A DNA stretch of 64,000 bases from Ascochyta rabiei (Eukaryota; Ascomycota; Dothideomycetes; Pleosporales; Didymellaceae). The stretch lies in NCBI RefSeq assembly GCF_004011695.2, contig NC_082406.1, positions 1,240,001 to 1,304,000 on the forward strand, in the 5' to 3' direction. The notes under the pieces were generated by a model. That model saw only the letters and a program-made list of their open reading frames with translations. It did not search any database and had not been told where the DNA came from. Numbering within the stretch: the stretch's first letter is position 1; each line of letters starts with the position of its first letter. Shown piece after piece: positions 1-11,102 of the stretch. The translations under genes were made by a program, and so were the position numbers.

Positions 1-1581
1 TTACTAAGTACGCTATAATAATACCTTTTTAATATATTTATACTATAGAGTAACTAGCTTAAGTATTCTTAGACTAAGTAATTAGGTACTACAGTATACT
101 AGAATCTATTATTAGTAATTAAGATAACCTCTCTACGTTAAACTTTTAGAGTACGCTATTAGCAGCTATAGGTACTAAGAAGAAGCTATTAACTACCTAT
201 TATCTATAGATATATAGATAAATAAAAAGAATAAATTAGACTATAGAAACATACCTATAGATATATAGTAACTAGTAATAGAATAACTAGGTTTTACTGT
301 TACCTATAGTATAGATTATAAATAATATTAAATTATTAGAAGTAATAGATATATTACTATGCTTTGTAAATTATAGAAGATACCTAAATCTCTTTACTAG
401 AAGCCTTAATATAACTATTTAGACAGAATTAGTAATCTTCTTAGTAGCTAAACTAAAAGATGTATACTAGAAATTACTAGAAAGTATTAGTAAAGCTTAA
501 GAAAAAGCTATCTCTTATGTTAACTAGAAAGGAAAAACAGCACCTTAGCTAAAAGAAGGGGATAAAGTCTATCTTCTTATAAAAAACATTTAAACGCAAA
601 GATTAACAAAAAAACTAGACTATGTTAAAGTTAGACTCTTTTTTATTTTAAAGTAGATAAGCCTAGTTAACTATAGACTTAAAATACTAAAAAATATAAA
701 GATCTACCTAGTATTTTACATATCGCTATTTAAACTAGCTAACTCTAGAACGCCTATCTAGACGAACTTCTATTACTAAGCTAATAGTAAATACTAATAG
801 GAAGTTAAAAAAATAATACAACACTAAAAGGAAGGTAGCTAGAATAAATATCTAGTTAATTAGTTAGTATACTCTAACTTAGAAAATATATAATAACTAA
901 CTACACACCTTATAAACTGCTAGCAGTTATTAAAGAAACTTAAAGAGACTAATTAGGCAGTGCTACGTAGTTCTCCTAGTACTCTAGAGGCTAGCCTTTA
1001 AAGGCGCTATAGGTACTAGGCAGTAATATATACTTATTAGATAGATCTAACTTAATAGTCTCTACCTCTAACTATTCTTACTCTTTAATACTATACTTCT
1101 CTACTATAATAGCCTTCTTTATATAATAGTCTAATAAATCTATTTATTATTATAACTACTTCTAACGCGTATAAGCTACATATAAGTCTTCTATAGCCTT
1201 TTTAAAAACATATAGTACTTTAATTTATATCTTATAACTCTCTTTTATATATATACATAACTTTTCTTTCTTAGACACTAGTTAAGTAAACTTAGATTAA
1301 ATTACCTTTATGTTATAACATTACCCTAAGTAAATATACTTACTATATTTTCTATACTAGATATAAATCTTATATACTTAGTTATACTTTATATAGGTTT
1401 TATATTTCTATACTATAATATCTCTAAAGAACTTAAAAATAATTATATAAATAATAACAGTAAGCTAAACTTAGGACAGTTAGTTATTTTAGCATTATTA
1501 AGATCTGCCTAATAATTAAGGAAGGGCCCTGCGTTATATAAATAATCTTTAAAAGACTAAGCTTAAATAAAAGGGGGATAG
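1..1581 (+). mobile_element. 3' part of a Ty3/gypsy element (family C type), RIP-degraded
   Basis: The left window edge cuts this element. Bases 1-400 align with the integrase core of A1 (10255-10450) and of C (25100-25320). Bases 640-930 match the post-integrase and chromodomain part of C. Bases 930-1480 match the C-specific tail at 25930-26480, which assigns it to family C. All frames are broken by TAG/TAA at former CAG/CAA codons. A purine-rich stretch (aaagggggatag) lies directly before the 3' LTR. No functional product is possible. Confidence 0.85.
1030..1500 (-). pseudogene. Antisense Cys/coiled-coil reading frame of the gypsy C-type element (relic)
   Basis: This stretch is homologous to the antisense reading frame of the complete C element (25990-26470) and is read opposite to the element's pol. 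It is heavily RIP-mutated and has many TAA/TAG codons. It is kept as a separate entry because the same antisense frame recurs in other LTR families in the window. Function is unknown. Confidence 0.5.
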
Positions 1582-2076
1582 TATTATAGTCTATAGAATA
1601 TAGAAAGGATTTATCTTATTATAGTAGCTGTAGTATAGTAATTATAAGAATAAAAATAAATAATAAGTAAGTTATAATTACAGTGTTAGCACTTAGGTAA
1701 CTGCTAATAGAACACGTAGCCTAATTAGGGCTTATCGTAATTAGTATAATAAGTAATTAGTATTATTAGTACTTAGTACAATTAGAGGAAGTATAATACT
1801 AATAAGTCTATATTGCTACTATAATTAATAAAGTATAAAGTTTATAGATATATGACTCTTATAGTTTATATTAAACTTTATTAATTAACTTTATTATTAG
1901 AATATCTTAACCCTGCTAATAAAACAGATAGTCTTCTCTTTACTCTTTCTTATATCCCCTAATTACTACAGTCTTTAACTAGATAACTACCCCCTTAAGA
2001 ACCCCTACACCTACTTATTCCTAAGACCTAATTAAATAATTACTTACAGACTATATCTAATGTGTAAAACTTAATA
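1582..2076 (+). repeat. 3' LTR of the truncated gypsy C-type element
   Basis: It starts TATTATAGTCTATAG, the mutated form of TGTTACAATCTACAG that opens the 3' LTR of C at 26552, and aligns along its length with that 515-bp LTR. The end at ..ACTTAATA corresponds to ..CTTTAACA. The partner LTR and the left target duplication lie outside the window. Confidence 0.75.
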
Positions 2077-2215
2077 GTAGCTTACTATAGATAATTAGCT
2101 CTACTAAGCTATAAGCGGCTTATAGTAGATAACTAGCTCTAACTATATATAAGCCTCTATAAGTTAGTCTATACACTTACTTATACAACCTATTTATATA
2201 TTTATAGTAAAGTTA
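2077..2215. repeat. About 130-bp repeat shared with 28397-28530
   Basis: The stretch around GCTTATAGTAGATAACTAGC recurs at 28397-28530 in the same orientation, with differences mainly of RIP type. Its place at the left end of gypsy B suggests an LTR remnant of family B, but no matching copy was found at the right end of B, so this is inference. Confidence 0.5.
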
Positions 2216-2599
2216 GTAGTATATATAACCTAAAAACTACTAAAAAGAGCTAGATTTAGGAAGTATAATGCAAATATACGTAGTTAATATTTAAAGATAA
2301 TACTTAGGTTCTACTAAAGTATAGAGAGTATAATTTAGTAATAGATCTCTAAGAAGTGTAACGTAATAGTTACCTAAAGCCTTATCTAATTCCTCTCTAA
2401 ATTATTACTAACTTAGTGCTGTTACATCTGTGTCTACTCTACACCCTAGGCTAGCACTCTAATTCTTTCTAACTCTTATAAGGTATAAAAGGCATAAGGT
2501 TAATAGGTATAGAGGGCTAGTCTTTAAGTATTCTTTTATATAAGACCTATAGAAATAGAATAATTCTCTATATAAACTATTCTAGTACTTCTATACACC

Positions 2600-3013
2600 T
2601 TGTAGCAGATACCTACCCCTTTTAGAGACTTCTATTATCCTACGTCGTTATAAGAAGGAGCTACTTCCTCTTACTAACTATTTTAAAGACTTTCTATAAT
2701 AGAATTAGAGATACTTAGAAAGTATCTAGTAGAATATCTATAACGTAGCTAGATATATTACTTAAGGTCGCTAGTAGAGGCGTTATTTCTTTGTTTAAAG
2801 AAGAAAGATAGTAACCTTAGACAGTGTGTAGACTATAGAGGTCTAAATATAATTATAGTTAAAAACTACTATCTATTACCTCTAGTTATAAAGTTACTAG
2901 AATAACTTCTATAAGCTAGCTTCTATACTAAACTAGATATATATAAAGTATTTTACTATATTTTAATTAAGAAAGAGAATAAGTAGAATATAACGTTTTA
3001 GGCTAGGTAAGGT
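2600..3013 (+). pseudogene. Gypsy B reverse transcriptase, N-terminal half
   Basis: Translation shows the RT fingers and palm with several in-frame TAG/TAA. Around 2800-2850 it reads [17 protein letters not shown], the conserved 'KKKDGSLRxCVDYRxLN' of Ty3 RT. It continues through YYLLPL and TKLDIYKVFYYI to ITF near 2994, then breaks at the TIR element. The frame resumes at about 4812. Confidence 0.8.
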
Positions 3014-3347
3014 ACTCTATAAGTAAATAACCGGTATAAGTAAGTAACTAGAGTAATTTTATACTACAAACAAGGTTTTTTACAGTCTAATATATCCTCT
3101 AATACTAATTAGATCTGTCTAGAAATTTTTATTTTTAGCTATACGTATATATTCTATAAGTAGCCTATATAGATAGGCTATAGCTACTATATATAAGGAT
3201 TTATTAAGAAAAGCTAAAGTTTAGAGGTTATTTAGAACTACTTTTCTATATCTCTACACCTGTTAACAATTACAATAAGAGCTTTTAATAATTTAAATAA
3301 TACTAGTCTATAATATCTAATTTAAAATTTAAAAGAATTCTAATAAG

Positions 3348-3575
3348 TAGTAAACAGGAGTAGGAAGCACCTGTTAGTAGGCAGAGAGAGAGAGAGACAA
3401 AAGAGAGAATAGATGTAGAGAGATAGATTAAGAGGTAGGTAGATAGTAAGGTAAGGTAAGGTCTATCTATTAGATAGATAGATGCCCCTCTTATACCTAG
3501 CATCTAAGGGATTGCTAAGGTTATCCCCCCTATTTACTAGTATTACTAAGGTAGTTACTCTATACACTAGTATAG
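3348..3575 (+). repeat. 228-bp repeat, copy 1
   Basis: It opens TAGTAAACAGGAGTAGGAAG, contains a (GA)n run, then GGTCTATCTATTAGATAGAT and CTTATACCTAGCATC, and ends near ACTAGTATAGTAG. It abuts copy 2 head to tail. Confidence 0.85.
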
Positions 3576-3799
3576 TAGTAAACAGAAGTAGAAAGCACCT
3601 ATTAGTAGGTAGAGAGAGAGAGAAGAAAGATAAGAATTAAAGATAGATATAGAGATAGATTAATTGTAAGGTAGGTAGTAAGGTGTCTATCTATTAGATA
3701 GATAGATAGCCTTTCTTATACCTAGTATATAAGGGATTACTAAGGTTATTTCCCCTATTTACTAGTATTACTAAGGTAGTTATTTAGTGTACTAGTATA
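3576..3799 (+). repeat. 228-bp repeat, copy 2 (tandem to copy 1)
   Basis: It has the same order of motifs as copy 1 (GAGAGAGAG run, TAGATAGATAGATAG, ATACCTAGTATATAAGGGAT) with RIP-type differences. Confidence 0.85.
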
Positions 3800-3839
3800 A
3801 ACCTCCCTAACCTTAACAGTATAGTTATATTATACTATA

Positions 3840-4010
3840 ATAGCTACTACTAATACTAATTCTAATCTTAAAAATACTAATACTAATACTAATACTAACT
3901 CTAATATAGATAGATGTTAACCTTCTAAATAGTTTAAACAATCCTAATCTTAGTTCTAATTCTAATCCTAATACTAATAATAGTACTAATTCTAATACTA
4001 ATAGCTATTA
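3840..4010. repeat. Low-complexity (TAATAC/TAATTC)n stretch
   Basis: Imperfect hexamer repeats such as TAATACTAATTCTAATCC run through the middle of the TIR element. No coding signal was seen. Confidence 0.7.
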
Positions 4011-4496
4011 GTAGCGTACTAGAAGAGATACTAAAGGGTGCTAAGAGCAGTATATAATATAAGAGGACTAACCCTTAGATAGCTACTAGTAATAGGTAGA
4101 GAGATAGTGCTAAGGCGTAATCTATAGATAGCTAGATAGATAGAGGTAGAGAGATAGTGCTAAGGTGTAACCTATAGATAGCTACTAATAATAGGCAGAA
4201 GTAGAGAGATAGTGCTAAGGCGTAACCTATAGATAGCTACTAATAAAAGATAGAAGTAGTACCTTCTCTGTCTAATTAGATACTACTAGGTGTTACCTAG
4301 TAGGTACTAATTAGCTAGTATATAGTATACCTTAGGATCTAATAGATCTACTAGATCTGCTAGATATGCTAGATCTAAGTGCTAACAGATACGCTAGATA
4401 TACTAGAAGAGGTACTAAGAGGTACTAAGCAACGTAGTAAGAATAAGGTTCTCTCTTTCTGCCTACTATACTGTGCTACCTAGTTAGGTTACTAAA

Positions 4497-4714
4497 TTTA
4501 GACAGGAGTAGGAAGCACCTATTAGTAGGTAGAGAGAGAGAGATAAAAGAGAAGATAGATATAGAGATAGATTAATTATAAGGTAGGTAGTAAGGTGTCT
4601 GTCTATTAGATTAATAGATACCCCTCTTATACCTAGCATCTAAGGGATTACTAAGGCTATCCCACCTATTTACTAGTATTACTAAGGTAGTTACTCTGTG
4701 TACTAGCACAGTAG
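4497..4714 (+). repeat. 228-bp repeat, copy 3
   Basis: Homologous to copies 1 and 2 at 3348-3799. It is separated from them by about 700 bp that includes AGATCT-rich short repeats (4330-4390) also seen inverted at 19735-19850. Confidence 0.85.
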
Positions 4715-4802
4715 TTATAGACATATTAAGCTCTATATCTTTAGTTTTCTCTAGTTAAATCGCTCTAGTTACTTACTTAAACTAGTTCCTTACTTATAGA
4801 GT

Positions 4803-4922
4803 TTAGTAAAGATAATTTAAATATATAGTAACGCTGTTTAGACTTATAAATACTTCTACTTAATTTTAGGCCTATATTAATAAGGTACTAATAGGATTAG
4901 TTAATATAACTTTTATTATATA
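4803..4922 (+). pseudogene. Gypsy B reverse transcriptase, middle segment
   Basis: In register it reads FKYIVTLFRLIN (for FEYLVMPFGLTN) and then FQAYINKVLIGLVNITFIIY, with one TAG for the Gln. It stops at the tyrosine codon of the YxDD motif, where pogo1 is inserted at a TA. Confidence 0.85.
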
Positions 4923-4976
4923 ATGCAGTTTATAAGTAACCTATCTAACCTAAGTAACCTATCTACCCTACTAAAA
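4923..4976 (+). repeat. Pogo1 left terminal inverted repeat
   Basis: Begins ATGCAGTTTATAAGTAACC after the TA target. It is the inverse of 13351-13404 with GC/AT differences at positions 3-4 only. Confidence 0.9.
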
Positions 4977-5099
4977 GTTAATTTTTACTTAACTTCTTCT
5001 ACAGTACTACTACTCTTTATTATATTTTATAGAAGACAGAAATATTATATAGACTTGTTACTATTAGATAGATCTCTAATTCTAACTATATAAGTGTAA

Positions 5100-5491
5100 G
5101 TGTTGTAGCTAGTCTCTCTATAACGCCTGTAGCGCCTCTATATACGCACTCTTCTTTTAGACTCTTTACTATCTTTCTCCCTACTACCCTCTTTTTTAGC
5201 AATTAAATCTGCTCTCTCCTCTACTATAAGCGTCTTAGCTGTCTAAACGTACTTTCTCTTTTAAAATTCAACCTCTGTTGCTATCTCTACTACCTTTTAA
5301 AGCCTAGCTATTTCCTATTATATAAATATAGTTTTATACCCTAATAACGTAACCCCTTTATTAAGGTGCTTAACAGCTCTAAGTAGTAGAGAAACTAGAG
5401 AATCTCTATGCTGTTGCACGCAATTATAAATTAGTGTTAATTAAGCCTTAATCTTACAAAGGTTGCCTAGTGTCTTAGAGTTCTAGGGAGT
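5100..5491 (-). pseudogene. Pogo1 transposase, C-terminal portion
   Basis: On the - strand this aligns with pogo2 16010-16220 (for example GGCTTAATTAACACTAATTT against GGCGTAATTAACGCTAGTTT). It is the continuation of the transposase cut at 5491/12125 by gypsy A1. Confidence 0.75.
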
Positions 5492-5978
5492 TGTTACGAT
5501 CCTGTGCTAGGGCACGGCACAAACATAAGTACTAGCCAACTAAGACCCCTAACTCCGCCCTAAAGGAACGAACAGTAGAGAAGGACAGAACAGATAGGGA
5601 TGTTACGTAACTGCTCGTTAACAAGCATAACATATGTAACCGCTTGTTAACAAGCATAATATAATATGCTTGTCTATAAGCACCCTTATGTATTTTATTA
5701 GACTAACTCTAGTTGCTTATTAATAAGCAATGTATCTTATTAGTATATAGTTAATAGGAACATAACCCTTATAGTTTGTGTTTAACCTTATTAATTAAGT
5801 TTGTCTTTAGAATCTTAACCTGCTCTTGAACTAGACAGTCTACTCTGTACTATTTATTGCACCCTATCTTTACAAGCTTTGCTTAGTTAATAACCCTTAC
5901 TAATCCAGTACCCGTACTTATCCCTAAGAACTAATAGAATTAGTGCTTACAGTCTTTAACTAAAGTACAACTTTAACA
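5492..5978 (+). repeat. A1 5' LTR
   Basis: 487 bp, TGTTACGATCC...CTTTAACA. It pairs with 11638-12124. The differences are mostly C-to-T or G-to-A, with more mutated sites in this LTR. Confidence 0.95.
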
Positions 5979-6289
5979 TTTTAAACACCCCTAAGATAAG
6001 TACTATCAGATCCTGTGCTACCCCTAGCAACTCTACGTCTAGCGACGTTGACATAGACGTAACTGCTACCACTAGCACTATAAACGTTAATAAGCCCGAT
6101 CTCTACCACAGAGATTGCAGTAAACTCAACGACTGGCTTATACAGTGGGACCTCTTCTTTACCTTCTAAGGTAAGAAGGTTCCTAAGATTAAACAAGTAG
6201 TCCTTGCAGCTAGCTACATGCGTAGTAAGGCGTTCACCTAGATTAAGCCCTTTGTGCAGTAGTACTAAGCTGGCGAGGCCCTAGACAAT

Positions 6290-6925
6290 GTGGATGTATA
6301 GATGAGAGACTTTAACCTATTTAAAGAGAAGATTAAGCCAATCTTTAGAGTCTCTAACGAACCACACATTGCCTGTCGCAACATCCAGAGGATTAGGCAG
6401 GACAAGTCAGCCGCTGACTACGCCGCGGAGTTTCAGCAGCTCGCTGCTAACACTGACTGGGACGACACTGCTCTAACCACTATGTTTCGACAAGGATTAA
6501 AGCCTAAGGTTAAGGAAGAACTTATGCGCACCGGCGCAAGCACTAAGACCCTTAACAAGCTTATTAATACTGCTATTAACATTAACGTACGCCTCTACAA
6601 ACTCTAGCAGGAGCTCTAGGACAACCTATAAGCTCGTACCACCGTTATTGCTACTAACAGGCAGCTACTAAGGAACTAGTGGCGCAACAACCTAAACTGA
6701 GGACAATAAGGAGGCCGTAATCAGCTAAACACCGGTCGCCGCATCTACAGCAACACTCAGAGTGGATACTTTAGACCAGAAGCAATAGACCTCTTAAACC
6801 TCATTAAAGGACTACCTAAGCGATGGAACGAGAAGACAAAAGGGGGTAAGCAATCAGGAGGCAGCAAGGACTGCTACAACTGTGGCAAACCAGGCCACTT
6901 TGCCAGGGACTGCCAGATGAACAAG
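6290..6925 (+). pseudogene. A1 Gag relic with CCHC zinc knuckle
   Basis: An open stretch at 6302-6607 gives a retrotransposon Gag-like region (NIQRIRQDKSAADYAAEFQQ; LKPKVKEELMRTG). After several TAG/TGA codons a classic nucleic-acid-binding knuckle follows at about 6872-6912, CYNCGKPGHFARDC, with all Cys/His residues present. This is the capsid/nucleocapsid precursor of a Ty3-type element. It is broken by stops at 6606-6608 and later. Confidence 0.85.
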
Positions 6926-7779
6926 GTTCACTGCCAGTTAAACGTACTTACCTGTGATTACAATAATATAGAAGCTAGTAAATAGGAAATTCTTACTAAT
7001 AATATAGGACGACTGCTGGAAGACCCAGAGTCTGGTCTAGAGGACGATAACGACTGTATCGTACCTCCAATTCGTGTAGCAACACCTTACCAGGACGCCC
7101 AGACAGGCAAAGAAACGGAATACTACTCTAACAACGACCAGCGATACCACGCGGTAGAATTCACGCCAGAACTCTAAGAGCTCGTTCACCGATTCCGCAA
7201 GGAAATCGACGACGGTGAACAGTTCACCAACGACCTGGAAGAAGCTGAAGACCAGCTTTGGTGCGAGCAAGAAACACAGCTCAGCCTAGAACGTATGCGG
7301 AAACAGAAAGAAGAACTACTGCTAATTAGCCTACAACTACAGTACATCCTAGATTACTGAAACCTAAAACACAGAAACCTTACATAGACAGCATGTACTA
7401 AAGACAGATATATAATCTACTATAACAAGAAGCTTAGTACAGGATAGTTCCTAGCACAACAAGGCCTCTGTCGCAACTAATGGTACTAGTGTCACAATGA
7501 CCTGTGTGAACTTCATCTTATTAATAAGCGCTAGAAAGCACACTTTTCTGGTACAGATGACCCATAGGCCACAATACAAATACAGCTAGTAGTTAACAGA
7601 AGTTGCTACAACGCACACTGGCAGAACTGTCTTAATGCGGACTGCAAGAAACACCGCACTACCAAGGAATACGAAGGGTTCGGTAATAAGGAGACTTTTT
7701 TAGGCCAGCGCCTACGAGCCCTAGAGATCGATCTATCAATAGCATTAGGACTAATCACCTCATTAAACTACCTATCAAA

Positions 7780-8100
7780 CTAAATAGAGTAGTCTTTTTA
7801 GCACTCTTAGACTTAGGAGCACAAGCGAACTACATATCACAGACAATAGTGTTCTGAGCTAGACTTAGATTATATCGCAAGAAACACGCTTATTTGCTCT
7901 AAGTAGCTAATAGAGAATTAATGCTGGACGAACCGCTGATCATGTTCGAAGTGATAGCAGCACCCCTACAGATACAGGGGCACTACAAGGAAATAAACCT
8001 AGACGTCTTTGTAAAGGCCACGCACAACGTTATACTAGGACTTCCCTAGTTACAAAAGCACAACCTAAAGATAGACTAGGCATAAGAAAGACTTTTGTTA
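7780..8100 (+). pseudogene. A1 aspartic protease region
   Basis: Around 7795-7850 the frame reads ALLDLGAQANYIS, matching the D-S/T-G-A active-site loop of retropepsins, with Leu at the second position. It lies between the zinc knuckle and RT, as expected for Ty3/gypsy. In-frame stops are present. Confidence 0.75.
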
Positions 8101-8299
8101 GAAGGTTGTAAATGCGGCACTAATGTATCTACGCCTACGCAGCGCATGCAGCAGCTGGTAGATAAAAAAGAGATTAATAATGTCTCTTCGACACATAAGA
8201 CGCGCCAAGATAGAGCGGTTAACTCTGCAGATACTGAGAGACCCACAGATTACAAAGCAAGAGTTAAGGAGGAGAAGAGTGCACCTCCTGCCATCCCTA

Positions 8300-9120
8300 A
8301 CGTTTACTAACAGTACGCAGAGATGTTTAGAGAAGAGCTTATAGCAAAAGCTCTGCCTAAGCATAAACCCTGGGATCACAAGATCAAGCTCCAGGAAGGA
8401 AAGACACTAACTTTCAGGCCACTATACTAGTTATTAGAAAAGGAACTTAAAGTACTTTACAAGTACATTAAGGAGAACCTTAAGAAGGGATTTATTAGAA
8501 GATTAGAATTACCTGCAGGGTACCTAATCATGTTTGTTCCTAAGAAGGATAGCAAGCTACGACCTTACATCGACTTTAGGAAGCTTAATAAAATCACTAT
8601 TAAGAACCGCTACCTGCTCCCGAACATTACAGAGTTGCAGGACCGGCTAGCAGGAGCTTAGTACTTTATAGCGTTAGATCTACAAGGCGCGTACAACCTT
8701 ATACGCATAAAGGAAGAAGAAGAATAGAAGACAGTATTTAGGACGCGATATAGACTCTATAAGTACCTTGTTATGCCGTTTAGTCTAACAAACGCACCAG
8801 CTACGTGCCAGGAGTTGATTAACAACGTCCTAAGAGCACACCTCGACAGAACTGTGGTAGTGTACCTAGACGACATCCTAGTGTACTCTAAGACACTAGA
8901 AGAGCACACGAAACACGTTACAGAAGTGCTAGAATACCTAAAGCAGGCAGACCTACAGCTTAAACCTAAAAAGTGCAAATGGCATAAGGAGGAAGTCGAA
9001 TTCCTAGGGTATATTGTAGGACGACACAGAGTCAAGATTAGTCTAACAAAGGTGGAAGTAGTTAAGACTTGGCAGACGCTAAAAAACAGTTAAACAGATC
9101 TAGGAATTCTTAGGATTTGT
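8300..9120 (+). pseudogene. A1 reverse transcriptase
   Basis: Conserved RT blocks are visible: VPKKDSKLRPYIDFRKLNK (8535-8590), LDLQGAYNLIRI (8675-8705), MPFSLTNAPATCQ (8773 on) and the catalytic YLDDILVYSK (8862-8892) with both aspartates. The downstream LKPKKCKWHKEEVEFLGYIV is the thumb/connection region. TAG at 8658 and elsewhere interrupts it. The stretch 8773-9093 is open for 106 codons. Confidence 0.95.
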
Positions 9121-9239
9121 TAACTTCAACCGACGCTTCATTAAGGACTACTCTAAGACCGCAATCCTGCTGACGAAGCTCACGCGGAAGGATACACTAT
9201 TTAAGTAGGGAAAAGAACAAGACAATATGTTTAAAGCAC

Positions 9240-9660
9240 TTAAGCAAGCCTGTATCGCACCTCCTACATTAATCACATTTTGCAGCAGCAAACTGATGCG
9301 CATAGAGACTAACGCCTCAGATCTCACATTAGGCGCATATATTACATAAGAAAAGGATAGACTATAGCACCCTATCACATACTACTTGCGCAAGTTCTTA
9401 GGACTAGAAGAACACTACAATGTGCACAATAAAGAATTGCTTGCAATTGTCTTAGCCCTGGAACATTAGCGACTATACGTAGAAAGCTGCTTAGAACTTA
9501 CTATCTATACTGACCACAAGAACCTGGTATACTTTACCACAAGTAAAGTCTTAAACTAACGCCAAGTACGTTAGTCTGAGATGCTTAGATAATACAAATT
9601 CAGGATACTATACACTCTAGGCAAGGACAATAGTAGAGCTAATGCACTTAGTTAACAACA
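9240..9660 (+). pseudogene. A1 RNase H
   Basis: It reads IETNASDLTLGAYI, then HYNVHNKELLAIVLALEH and IYTDHKNLVYF, the Ty3-type RNase H with the catalytic Asp/Glu positions (one Asp-to-Asn). In-frame stops are present. Confidence 0.9.
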
Positions 9661-9689
9661 CAACCTTGTTAGAGAAAAAACAATTAACC

Positions 9690-10620
9690 AGTTCGCAGTG
9701 CTAGGAATCAACGACGATAGATCACTAGGACCATTGCAGCAGCTTAACAACATAATGCGGATCAAAATCGACCAGCGCACCACATCAGATGTACCAGAGG
9801 AACTTCAGGACAAAGTTATTGCTAATTATCACAATAACCTGTTACACAGACACCCTAGAATTACACGCACAATAGAACTTATTAAACAACACTACAAGTT
9901 TAGCAACATAAAGGACAAGGTTACTAAATACATTAAGAATTGTGTTAACTGCCAGCAAAATAAACACAGCACACACGCAAAATACAGAGAAATGCAGGCA
10001 ATAGAGCTGCTAACCGCACTATAGACGAACATCACGATAGATTTTGTTACACAGCTACCTACCTTAAGAGACCCTGTTACTGGATACGACTACGACTTAA
10101 TCTTCGTTATAGTTAACAGATTCACTAAGTACGCCAAAATAATACTGTTTTAACATAGTTATACTGCAGAGCAGCTCATATAAGTGTTCCTAGATTAACA
10201 CATAAGGCATTACAGCATACCTGAATTAATTATCAGCAATTAAGACAAGCTCTTTACGTTAAACTACTGGACTACGCTCTTAGCAGCTATCGGTACCAAG
10301 AAGAAGCTTTTAACAGCCTATTATCTACAGACAGATAGACAGACTGAAAGAACAAATTAGACTATAGAAACATACCTACAGATATACAGCAACCAGCAGT
10401 AAGACAACTAGGTTTTGCTGTTACCTATAGCACAGATTGCATACAACAACAAATTGTTAGAAGTAACAGAAGAATTACTATTCTTCCTGAATCACAGGAT
10501 GCACCCAAATCTCTTTACCAGAAGTCTGGACACACTAATTCAGACTGAATCAGCAATATCCTTAGTAGTAAGACTGAAGGAAGTGCACAAAAAGGCACTA
10601 GAAAACATTAGTAAGGCTTA
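9690..10620 (+). pseudogene. A1 integrase
   Basis: The open stretch 9698-10024 includes the H2C2 zinc finger (HRHPRITRTIELIKQHY ... NCVNCQQNK). The catalytic core follows with scattered stops, and 10415-10621 is again open (LLPIAQIAYNN). It inserts retroelement cDNA in functional relatives and is dead here. Confidence 0.9.
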
Positions 10621-11045
10621 AGAACAAGCAATCTCACATGTTAACTAGAAAAGAAAAACAGCACCTTAGCTGAAAGAGGGGGATAAAGTCTATCTCCTTA
10701 CAAAAAACCTTCGCACACAAAGACTAACAAAAAAACTAGACTACGTTAAAGTTAGACCCTTTTTTATTTCTAAGCAGATAAGTCTAGTTAACTATAGACT
10801 TAATCTGCTAAAGGATGTAAAGATCTACCCAGTGTTCCACATATCGCTATTAGAACCAGCCAACCCTAGAACGCCTATCTAGGAAAACTTCCATTATTAA
10901 GCCAACGGCGAGGATAAATAGGAAGTTAAAAAAATAGTAACACATAAGGGAAATGGTAATTAATAAAGGTATCTAGTTAAATAGTTAGGATACCTGGACT
11001 TAGAAAACATATAGGAACCACCTGTGCACCTTATAAGTTGCTGCT
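10620..11045 (+). pseudogene. A1 integrase C-terminus and chromodomain
   Basis: At 10965-11035 the frame reads RYLVK(stop)LGYPDLEN...EPPVHLI, the chromodomain signature YLVKWLGY..TWEP. This places A1 in the chromoviruses, whose chromodomain targets integration to particular chromatin. Confidence 0.85.
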
Positions 11046-11102
11046 AATTAGTATGTAAGTACTATAATTCGCAACAGACTCTTTAATTAAACCAAGAACG
11101 CC

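Larger units (their letters stand above)
3014..4802. mobile_element. TIR element (non-autonomous?) inserted in gypsy B RT
   Basis: The left end (3014-3060) and the reverse complement of the right end (4756-4802) match over about 47 bp, both starting ACTCTATAAGTAA and sharing TAAGTAAGTAACTAGAG. The flanks GGTAAGG (left) and AGTAAAG (right) look like an imperfect target duplication whose differences are G-to-A. The host RT frame stops at the left border and resumes just after the right one. The interior has no transposase that could be recognised. It holds three 218-228-bp repeats, (TCTAA/TAATAC)-type low-complexity sequence and short repeats. A MULE- or hAT-type non-autonomous element would fit the duplication length, but this is not settled. 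Confidence 0.6.

Noticed and set aside
3303..3503. Open frame of 66 codons on the - strand
   Set aside because: It overlaps the (GA)n/GATA-rich 228-bp repeat and is made of simple-sequence codons.
8098..9035. Antisense open frames over A1 protease/RT
   Set aside because: They are shadows of the pol frame. No Cys cluster, no domain, and not conserved in A2 or C.
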